DNA from: Alphaproteobacteria bacterium
GTDB taxonomy: Bacteria; Pseudomonadota; Alphaproteobacteria; Rs-D84
Assembly: GCA_029051085.1 (NCBI GenBank)
Contig: JAIDLK010000077.1
Location: 1 to 21,610 of the forward strand
Direction: 5' to 3'
Length of the DNA stretch: 21,610 nt
The position numbers and the translations under genes are program-made. The notes beneath the pieces are model-generated. The model had not been told where the DNA came from. It saw only the letters and a list, made by a program, of their open reading frames with translations, and did not search any database. The first letter of the stretch is position 1; every line of letters begins with the position of its first letter. Shown one piece after another: positions 12,503 to 18,039 of the stretch.

Positions 12503-14584
12503 TTATTTTGTCAGCTTTTTTATAACTTCGTCTGCAACGTTCTGCGGAACTTCGGCATAGTGCGACAATTCCATATACGGATTTGCACGCCCCTGCGACA
12601 AAGAACGCAGTGTCTTAACGTATCCGAACAGATTAGCCAGCGGCACGAAAGCCGAAATCAGCTGATTGCCGAACTGGGTTTCAATACCGTTAATCTGACC
12701 GCGGCGACTGTTCAGGTCCCCGATGATGTCACCGACATATTCTTCCGGAGTATTTACCGAAAGCTTCATAATCGGTTCCAACAATTTTGGCGAGGCCTTT
12801 TTCATCGCTTCGCGGAAGCAGGCACGCGCCGCAATTTCAAAGCACAATACATTGGAGTCGACTTCATGATACTTACCATCTACCAATGTCGCCTTGAAAT
12901 CCACAGTAGGATAGCCAATCAGAACACCAGTCTGCTGCGCTATCTTCAAACCCTTTTCAACGCCGGGGATATATTCTTTCGGAATAGCACCACCAACAAT
13001 TTTGTTTTCAAATGTATATCCTTCACCCGGTTCAACAGGTTCGAATTCAATCTTAACCTGAGCATACTGACCGGAACCACCCGACTGCTTTTTATGGGTA
13101 TATTCTTCAGTAATCGGCTTGCGGAATGTTTCACGATATGCAATACGCGGTTCGCCAACTGCAACATCAACCTTAAATTCACGCAACAGACGGTCGACCA
13201 GAATTTCCAGATGCAATTCACCAACACCCGCCAAAATCGTCTGACCGGACTCTTCGTCAACAGATACACGGAAAGAAGGATCTTCCTTGGCCAGCGCCTG
13301 CAACCCCAGCGACATCTTTTCAATATCAGCCTTGGTTTTCGGCTCAACTGCGATACTGATAACCGGCTCTGGCACATGAATGTTTTCCAAAATAATCGGA
13401 TTTGATTCATCACACAGCGTATCACCGGTAATCGTTTCTTTCATACCGACCAATGTAACGATATCACCCGCTGTCGCTTCTTTGATTTCTTCACGATTAT
13501 TGGCATGCATCAGCAACATACGGCCAACACGTTCACGTTTGTCACGGTTGGAGTTATATACATATGAACCGGATGTCAACTTACCCGAATAAATACGGAT
13601 AAACATCAGATTTCCAACGAACGGGTCATTTGCAACCTTAAACGCCAGCGCGCTGAACGGTTCCTTTACATCAGGCTTACGTTCCGCAGCCGTTTCACCG
13701 TCCATTTTTGTACCCTTAATGGCCGGGATATCCAGCGGGCTCGGCAAATAGTCGACAATCGCATCCAACAACGGCTGAACACCCTTGTTTTTAAATGCGG
13801 AACCGCACATTACAGGAACAAAGTTCTGAGCAATTGTACCCTTGCGCAGCAATTTCTTGATTGTGTCATGGTCCGGTGTGTTACCTTCCATATACGCTTC
13901 CATTGCGGCGTCATCCAATGTCACAACTTCTTCAATCAAACGATTGTGCAGCTCTTCGGCCTTTGCCTTCAAATCTTCGGGAATATCAACAATAACAGGG
14001 TTGCTGCCGTTTTCATCTTCCCAAACAATGCCCCTCATTTCCAGAACGTCAACAACGCCTTTGAAATCAGATTCCGCACCAATCGGGAAATTCAGAACCA
14101 ACGGATTCGCACCCAAACGTTCACGAATCATATCAACACAACGGAAGAAATTTCCACCGATACGATCCATCTTGTTAATAAAGCAAATACGCGGAACATT
14201 ATAACGGTCAGCCTGACGCCATACGGTTTCTGTCTGCGGCTGAACACCGGATACGGATTCAAAAACCGCAACAGCACCGTCCAATACGCGCAAAGAACGT
14301 TCCACTTCCATTGTAAAGTCAACGTGCCCCGGGGTATCAATCAGGTTAATACGATGATCGCGCCAAAAACATGTCGTCGCAGCAGAAGTAATTGTAATAC
14401 CGCGTTCCTGTTCCTGGGCCATCCAGTCCATTGTTGCGGCCCCATCATGCACTTCACCGATTTTATAGCTTTTACCGGTATAGAACAAGATACGTTCAGA
14501 AGTTGTGGTTTTACCAGCGTCAATATGGGCCATAATGCCGATATTGCGGTACATATGTAGAGGAGCGGTTTTTCCAACAGACAT
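12503..14584 (-). CDS. fusA: Elongation factor G
   Basis: EF-G is the translocation GTPase and, with RRF, acts in ribosome recycling. It has 693 residues, standard length. The G motifs are AHIDAGKTT (19-27), RGITI (61-65), DTPGH (83-87), NKMD (137-140) and CGSAFKNKG. Domain II carries VGNLMFIRIYSGKL. Domain IV carries the tip region GGSGQYAQVKIEFEP, and domain V ends VPLANLFGYVKTLRSLSQGRANPYMELSHYAEVPQ. It lies between rpsG and tuf, the normal str order, with a 39-bp gap after rpsG. Confidence 0.99.
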   Translation of the reverse strand: MSVGKTAPLHMYRNIGIMAHIDAGKTTTSERILFYTGKSYKIGEVHDGAATMDWMAQEQERGITITSAATTCFWRDHRINLIDTPGHVDFTMEVERSLRVLDGAVAVFESVSGVQPQTETVWRQADRYNVPRICFINKMDRIGGNFFRCVDMIRERLGANPLVLNFPIGAESDFKGVVDVLEMRGIVWEDENGSNPVIVDIPEDLKAKAEELHNRLIEEVVTLDDAAMEAYMEGNTPDHDTIKKLLRKGTIAQNFVPVMCGSAFKNKGVQPLLDAIVDYLPSPLDIPAIKGTKMDGETAAERKPDVKEPFSALAFKVANDPFVGNLMFIRIYSGKLTSGSYVYNSNRDKRERVGRMLLMHANNREEIKEATAGDIVTLVGMKETITGDTLCDESNPIILENIHVPEPVISIAVEPKTKADIEKMSLGLQALAKEDPSFRVSVDEESGQTILAGVGELHLEILVDRLLREFKVDVAVGEPRIAYRETFRKPITEEYTHKKQSGGSGQYAQVKIEFEPVEPGEGYTFENKIVGGAIPKEYIPGVEKGLKIAQQTGVLIGYPTVDFKATLVDGKYHEVDSNVLCFEIAARACFREAMKKASPKLLEPIMKLSVNTPEEYVGDIIGDLNSRRGQINGIETQFGNQLISAFVPLANLFGYVKTLRSLSQGRANPYMELSHYAEVPQNVADEVIKKLTK

Positions 14585-14623
14585 GTGTCTTTCCTTAGTT
14601 TAAATTGTCTTTCTTTGTTTAAA

Positions 14624-15097
14624 TTACCAGCGGAAGTGTGCAAACGCCTTGTTCGCTTCGGCCATCTTATGCGTATCAATCTTTTTCTTGAACGCGCCAC
14701 CCTGGCTGTTCATCGCATCACGCATTTCACCAAACAGGCGGTCTTTCATATTACGCTCACCACGTTTGCGGGCAAACATAACCAGCCAACGCAACGCCAA
14801 TGTCTGCTGACGAGCCGGACGAACTTCAACCGGAACCTGATATGTCGCACCACCAACACGGCGACCTTTTACTTCAACAGCCGGCTTCAAAGCATCAACC
14901 ACTTCCAACAATGTGGTCAGTTCATCACCATCTTTGGCGATTTTCTTCAGTTCATCCATCGCACCGTAAACGATATTTTCGGCAACTTCTTTTTTGCCAT
15001 CCCACATAACAACGTTAATCAATTTAGCAACAACCAGATTATTATATTTGGAATCTGGCAGAATTTCACGTTTCGCTGCGCCTTTACGTCTTGACAT
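14624..15097 (-). CDS. rpsG: 30S ribosomal protein S7 (uS7)
   Basis: S7 initiates 30S head assembly and lines the E site. In E. coli it represses the str operon by binding the rpsL–rpsG spacer. It has 157 residues. It starts MSRRKGAAKREILPDSKY, near the S7 signature DSKYNNLVVAKLINVVMWDGKK. The beta-ribbon region is VEVKGRRVGGATYQVPVEVRPARQ. It ends AEANKAFAHFRW. The rpsL–rpsG spacer here (67 bp) carries one hairpin. Confidence 0.98.
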   Translation of the reverse strand: MSRRKGAAKREILPDSKYNNLVVAKLINVVMWDGKKEVAENIVYGAMDELKKIAKDGDELTTLLEVVDALKPAVEVKGRRVGGATYQVPVEVRPARQQTLALRWLVMFARKRGERNMKDRLFGEMRDAMNSQGGAFKKKIDTHKMAEANKAFAHFRW

Positions 15098-15139
15098 TTT
15101 TGTTTTTCCTTTTGTTCTTCACCCGTATACCGGATTACT

Positions 15140-15158
15140 CATGCGTACTTTCCGCATG
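15140..15158 (-). promoter_or_regulatory. Hairpin in the rpsL–rpsG spacer
   Basis: CATGCG and CGCATG form a perfect 6-bp stem around a 7-base loop, just after the rpsL stop. It occupies the place where E. coli S7 binds to control the str operon. I could not match it to the E. coli S7 target, so any regulatory role is inference from position. Confidence 0.5.
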
Positions 15159-15164
15159 CTGTTA

Positions 15165-15536
15165 TTATTTCTTTACCTTTGCACCATACAAAGAACGACC
15201 CTGTTTGCGGCTATCAACACCCTTGGTATCCAAGACACCACGGATAATGTGATATTTTACACCGGGCAAGTCCTTTACGCGGCCGCCACGGATCATAACA
15301 ACGCTATGTTCCTGCAGGTTGTGGCCTTCGCCTGGGATATATGCGGTCACTTCACGACCATTCGCCAGCTTTACACGGGCAACCTTACGCTGCGCCGAGT
15401 TAGGTTTCTTAGGCGTGGTTGTATAAACGCGTGTGCAAACGCCACGCTTCTGCGGACACTCGACCATATCAGGCGCCGTAGATTTTACGACAACCTTTTT
15501 ACGCGGTTTCCGAATCAGTTGGTTTACTGTTGGCAT
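15165..15536 (-). CDS. rpsL: 30S ribosomal protein S12 (uS12)
   Basis: S12 is at the decoding centre and controls accuracy. It has 123 residues. It starts MPTVNQLIRKPRKKVVVKST. The S12 signature is TTTPKKPNSAQRKVARV, and the second conserved loop is GGRVKDLPGVKYHIIRG. The lysines of PKKPNS and of RVKDLP, where E. coli streptomycin-resistance changes occur, have wild-type identity. The Asp of VKDLPG (RimO target) is present. It is the first gene of the str–S10–spc cluster, about 145 bases after the predicted transcription start. Confidence 0.98.
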   Translation of the reverse strand: MPTVNQLIRKPRKKVVVKSTAPDMVECPQKRGVCTRVYTTTPKKPNSAQRKVARVKLANGREVTAYIPGEGHNLQEHSVVMIRGGRVKDLPGVKYHIIRGVLDTKGVDSRKQGRSLYGAKVKK

Positions 15537-15681
15537 TCAAAATCTCTTTGTTTTCCTTATACCTTTTTTGTCCGCACAAAAACTGCCCGCCAGACTTATT
15601 TCACCAGGCATGCCCCGTGATTATAAATCCGTCAACCGTGCAGATTTCTGTGTTTTTTCTTTCCTTATTTACACGGAAAGT
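15537..15681 (-). promoter_or_regulatory. Long 5' leader of the str–S10–spc transcript
   Basis: About 145 bases separate the predicted start (~15681) from the rpsL ATG. Two hairpins are clear. CTTTCC/GGAAAG (15659-15680) sits right at the 5' end. TTTTTGT/ACAAAAA with a GCGG (mRNA sense) 4-base loop (15565-15582) lies shortly before the rpsL ribosome-binding site (AAGGA). No gene-sized frame is present. The length suggests post-transcriptional control, but no known leader family is recognised. Confidence 0.6.
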
Positions 15682-15687
15682 GAACAT

Positions 15688-15716
15688 ACTATAACCGCCC
15701 CCCCCGATATTGTCAA
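15688..15716 (-). promoter_or_regulatory. Main sigma70-type promoter of the str–S10–spc cluster
   Basis: In mRNA sense the -35 is TTGACA (perfect consensus, 15711-15716). The spacer is 17 bp and the -10 is TATAGT (15688-15693; five of six). The spacer contains eight consecutive G (plus-strand C at 15698-15705). The sequence upstream of -35 (15717-15750) is strongly A/T, like an UP element. The transcription start is predicted near 15681. This is the strongest promoter in the window, as expected for ribosomal genes. Confidence 0.88.
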
Positions 15717-15847
15717 GAAAAATCTAGGAAAAAATAATAAAGGAATAAATACAAAAGCCCAGAATTTTGGGGGATTTCCCAATTACGCCAAACACACAAA
15801 AAAGCATTTGGTACAGAAGGAAACGCGCACTATTTTTCAATTTGTAT
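15717..15847. other. AT-rich region upstream of the rpsL promoter
   Basis: This stretch lies between the outer-membrane gene terminator and the rpsL promoter. 15717-15750 is a likely UP element. A small stem (CCCA...TGGG in mRNA sense, about 15758-15771) followed by TTTTG could be a weak backup terminator. I see no gene in it. Confidence 0.4.
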
Positions 15848-15884
15848 AAAATACCCCCGGCCACATGGTCGGGGGTATTTTTTT
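15848..15884 (-). terminator. Intrinsic terminator of the outer-membrane protein gene (bidirectional shape)
   Basis: AAATACCCCCG (15849-15859) pairs perfectly with CGGGGGTATTT (15870-15880), and the stem extends inward to about 14 bp around a 4-base loop. On the minus strand TTTTA follows; on the plus strand seven T follow. It isolates the outer-membrane gene from the ribosomal cluster promoter. Confidence 0.88.
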
Positions 15885-15894
15885 GACAGCCAAA

Positions 15895-16680
15895 TTAGAA
15901 CTGAATACCGAACTTGGCACCAAAACCAAAGCCGTCTTCAACATCCCAATCACCGGCGGCATCATGATCCATTGTCTTGGAAATATATGCACCGACGAAT
16001 TTGTCAGAGTCAATGTTATAGTTCACACCAAAAGTACCATCCCACTGGCCCGGATGTTCAATCTTTACATGATTGATTTCATCATCCAAGATTGTGCTAT
16101 ATTCAACACCGGCAACCAGACTCCAGTTAGAGTTCAGCGCCAACAACCCTGTCAAACCGGCACGCAGTGAATGAATTCCTTCGTCATTCCAGTTAAAGGA
16201 TTCTGAATTCGCATAGTCAAACGCGATATGACCGGCGACCGACCAACCCGCCATTTCATAACCGGCGCGTGCACCAACCGTCCAGTTATACCATGTTACA
16301 TCCTTGTCCAGGAAAGAACCACGGTACGGCAAAATGGAATTTACAGTATATGCCCCAAAGACATCACCTTTCCAGTTGCCCATATCCAGCGCACGATAAT
16401 TTACGCCAAATGCAAAATCATTCCATGAAGACATATCAAACCAGTCGGACTGAGCCGCTGTTGTCGAAACAGCAACCGCCAAACGGTCCGTGATACCATA
16501 ACCAAAATCTTCTGTCAGACCGACAGTTTTGCTGTTCTTGGTATGAGAAGCAACAGACGTCATGCTGTAAAACTTACCCGCTTCCGGACGATACAACGGA
16601 TTATCATTTATAACATTTGCCGCATGCGCGCCGGAAACAGCAAATACGGCCATCAAAGAAGTCAAAGCTAATTTTTTCAT
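15895..16680 (-). CDS. Predicted outer-membrane beta-barrel protein, family not recognised
   Basis: The 261-residue product has a clear Sec signal peptide: MKKLALTSLMAVFAVSGAHA, with cleavage after AHA (residue 20). The mature part has alternating, aromatic-rich segments such as WKGDVFGAYTV, WYNWTVGARAGYEMAGW and SVAGHIAFDYA, typical of beta strands. It ends in Phe (FGFGAKFGIQF), the BAM-recognition C-terminus of outer-membrane barrels. By size an 8-12-strand barrel is likely. It has no OmpA-like peptidoglycan domain. It is monocistronic, with its own promoter (16735-16764), a 5' hairpin, AAAGGAT as ribosome-binding site and a strong terminator. Whether it is a pore, an adhesin or a structural protein cannot be told from the sequence. 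Confidence 0.85.
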   Translation of the reverse strand: MKKLALTSLMAVFAVSGAHAANVINDNPLYRPEAGKFYSMTSVASHTKNSKTVGLTEDFGYGITDRLAVAVSTTAAQSDWFDMSSWNDFAFGVNYRALDMGNWKGDVFGAYTVNSILPYRGSFLDKDVTWYNWTVGARAGYEMAGWSVAGHIAFDYANSESFNWNDEGIHSLRAGLTGLLALNSNWSLVAGVEYSTILDDEINHVKIEHPGQWDGTFGVNYNIDSDKFVGAYISKTMDHDAAGDWDVEDGFGFGAKFGIQF

Positions 16681-16704
16681 ACTCTATCCTTTCTTTAGGT
16701 TAAC

Positions 16705-16725
16705 AACTAGACATCGTTTCTAGTT
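16705..16725 (-). promoter_or_regulatory. 5'-terminal hairpin of the outer-membrane protein mRNA
   Basis: AACTAGA and TCTAGTT form a perfect 7-bp stem around a 7-base loop, starting within a few bases of the predicted transcription start (~16728). Such a 5' stem stabilises abundant mRNAs such as E. coli ompA by blocking 5'-end-dependent decay. That role is inferred here. Confidence 0.6.
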
Positions 16726-16734
16726 CTTAAGAAT

Positions 16735-16764
16735 ATTTTACTATCCGCCTCAACCCGCCCGCAA
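16735..16764 (-). promoter_or_regulatory. Promoter of the outer-membrane protein gene
   Basis: In mRNA sense TTGCGG (16759-16764), 18-bp spacer, TAAAAT (16735-16740). The start would be near 16728, just before the 5' hairpin. The match is moderate. Confidence 0.5.
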
Positions 16765-16776
16765 GGGAAAAGATTT

Positions 16777-16805
16777 TTGCAAAATGACCAAAAATATGTT
16801 ATGCT
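16777..16805 (+). promoter_or_regulatory. Plus-strand promoter of the candidate small RNA
   Basis: TTGCAA (16777-16782), a 17-bp spacer and TATGCT (16800-16805). It lies upstream of and divergent to the outer-membrane gene promoter and is followed after about 40 bases by an intrinsic terminator. Confidence 0.6.
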
Positions 16806-16811
16806 CATGCG

Positions 16812-16876
16812 GTCCGCGAATCGGAGATGATTCCCATAAGACTAAAGAAAAAGCCCGGTTTTTCAGGCTTTTTTTA
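16812..16876 (+). ncRNA. Candidate small RNA, about 65 nt, not a recognised family
   Basis: A plus-strand promoter with start predicted near 16812 is followed by a 36-base body and an intrinsic terminator. The body contains a stem GAATC/GATTC whose loop is GGAGAT, a Shine-Dalgarno-like, exposed sequence. No convincing gene-sized reading frame follows downstream on the plus strand before tRNA-Pro, about 3 kb away, so a leader role is unlikely. It does not resemble tmRNA, 4.5S or 6S RNA to my eye. Promoter, body and terminator spacing support a discrete small RNA. Expression is unproven. Confidence 0.5.
16848..16876. terminator. Bidirectional terminator of the candidate small RNA and mltG
   Basis: AAAAAGCCCGG pairs with CAGGCTTTTT through about 10 bp with one G·U, around a 6-base loop. 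On the plus strand seven T follow, ending the small RNA. On the minus strand the same stem ends in TTTTTCTTT and would stop mltG transcription about 70 bp after its stop. Confidence 0.82.
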
Positions 16877-16945
16877 TTATTAGACTCAAAAATCACAAAC
16901 ATGCAAAATAATTATGATTTTTAATGAATTTACGCTTATGAGATT
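16877..16945 (-). other. 3' region of mltG
   Basis: AT-rich and non-coding. AAAAATCA (16888-16895) and TGATTTTT (16915-16922) form a perfect 8-bp AT stem with a 19-base loop, which may be a weak 3' structure ahead of the terminator. Confidence 0.35.
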
Positions 16946-17953
16946 TTAATTTCTACTTTTTTTTATTTCTCGCCAGTCAGCATGATGCCGCATATGTTGC
17001 TCATAAGATTTGGAAAAATGATGTCCGCCACGACCATCGGCGACAAAAAACAAGTAATTTGTATCCGCCGGCTTTAATACCGCACGAATTGCAGCCTGCC
17101 CTACATTTGCAATCGGCGCCGGCGGCAGGCCTTTATGCATATATGTATTATACGGGCTTTCCGTCTTTAAGTGCCCACGCAGCAGCGGCTCGCCCCGCAT
17201 ATCCCCCAGGCCATCGGTCAAAGCATATACCACCGTCGGATCCGCCTGCAGACGCATATTCTGGCGCAGGCGGTTAATATAAACACTTGCCACAACCGGC
17301 ATTTCTTCGGCACGCGGCGTCTCTTTCTGCACAATAGACGCCAAGGTTATCACATCATTCCATGACGATAACGGCGACGGCGCAATACGCCCCGCCCTGC
17401 GCCAGGCATCATGTATGGCATCCATTTTTTTACGGGCCAAATCCAATAGCGCCAAACGCGACGTCCCGCGCGCAATACGATAAGTATCGGGGAAAATATC
17501 ACCGTCTTTCAAATTACACACCGCAATATCGCCCGGCTTATCACATTCCACCGGCCCTGTTAATCCATGAACCTGCAGCAACAACTGCTTTATCTGACGT
17601 ATGGTCAACCCTTCCGGAATTACGACGGTTGTTGCGGCGACATCACCCGTTGCCAACATATGCGCAATGCGCCATACGCTGGTCCGGGGTGCAAATTCAT
17701 ATTCGCCACTTTGCACACGCCCCCCGGATGCACGAACGCACATTTTAAACATGGAAACGGAATCTATCGCACCGCGGGCTTCCAGCTGACGCGCAACGGA
17801 TGAAACACTGGCACCACGCGGCACAGTTATCACAACGGTATCATTTAGCGGTGACCTAATGCCGATTGCATACACCATTACGCTAAGCGCGGCAAACAGC
17901 CCCAGCGAGAAAAAAATCAAGAATTTTTTTTGCTTAAAATTTCTGCTTTTCAT
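16946..17953 (-). CDS. mltG: Endolytic murein transglycosylase MltG (YceG-like)
   Basis: MltG is an inner-membrane lytic transglycosylase that cuts nascent peptidoglycan strands and is thought to end their growth. The chosen start is ATG 17951-17953 (MKSRNFKQKKF), 335 residues. A TTG-started extension to 18037 is rejected because it would read through the upstream terminator. One TM helix (about 11-31) is followed by a periplasmic LysM-like part (VVITVPRGASVSSVARQLEARG, 40-61). The YceG catalytic domain holds LASIVQKET (204-212); Glu211 is the expected catalytic acid. SPYNTYMHKGLPPAPIAN (266-283) is the family hallmark, with the usual ANPG reading ANVG. In Alphaproteobacteria mltG commonly follows fabF; here a synthetase gene and a tRNA intervene. 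Confidence 0.95.
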   Translation of the reverse strand: MKSRNFKQKKFLIFFSLGLFAALSVMVYAIGIRSPLNDTVVITVPRGASVSSVARQLEARGAIDSVSMFKMCVRASGGRVQSGEYEFAPRTSVWRIAHMLATGDVAATTVVIPEGLTIRQIKQLLLQVHGLTGPVECDKPGDIAVCNLKDGDIFPDTYRIARGTSRLALLDLARKKMDAIHDAWRRAGRIAPSPLSSWNDVITLASIVQKETPRAEEMPVVASVYINRLRQNMRLQADPTVVYALTDGLGDMRGEPLLRGHLKTESPYNTYMHKGLPPAPIANVGQAAIRAVLKPADTNYLFFVADGRGGHHFSKSYEQHMRHHADWREIKKSRN

Positions 17954-17962
17954 AACCAGCGC

Positions 17963-17990
17963 ATTATTGCAGATAAAAATCATTTTGCAA
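17963..17990 (-). promoter_or_regulatory. Promoter immediately before mltG
   Basis: In mRNA sense TTGCAA (17985-17990), a 16-bp spacer and AATAAT (17963-17968). The -10 ends only nine bases before the mltG ATG, and no Shine-Dalgarno is visible, so the mRNA would be leaderless or nearly so. Confidence 0.5.
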
Positions 17991-17998
17991 ATGCTAAT

Positions 17999-18027
17999 AA
18001 AAAACACCGCCCGTAACGGGCGGTGTT
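17999..18027 (-). terminator. Intrinsic terminator of the acyl-CoA synthetase gene
   Basis: AACACCGCCCG and CGGGCGGTGTT form a perfect 11-bp stem with a 3-base loop. In the mRNA sense the stem runs straight into TTTTTTATT. It lies 12 bp after the stop codon and separates this unit from mltG. Confidence 0.93.
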
Positions 18028-18039
18028 CGTTTATCAATT

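Noticed and set aside
15620..15625. Perfect TATAAT (minus strand) in the rpsL leader, a possible second promoter
   Set aside because: No acceptable -35 lies 16-18 bp upstream; the nearby TTGACG is only five bases away, so the spacing is wrong.
16802..16831. Nine-codon leader peptide frame (ATG CTC ATG CGG...) at the small-RNA start
   Set aside because: Its first ATG lies inside the -10 element, and no regulated gene follows downstream, so a leader-peptide attenuator is unlikely.
17954..18037. N-terminal extension of mltG from a TTG at 18037
   Set aside because: It would translate through the perfect terminator stem at 17999-18027 and adds no recognisable MltG sequence; ATG 17953 leads directly into the TM anchor.
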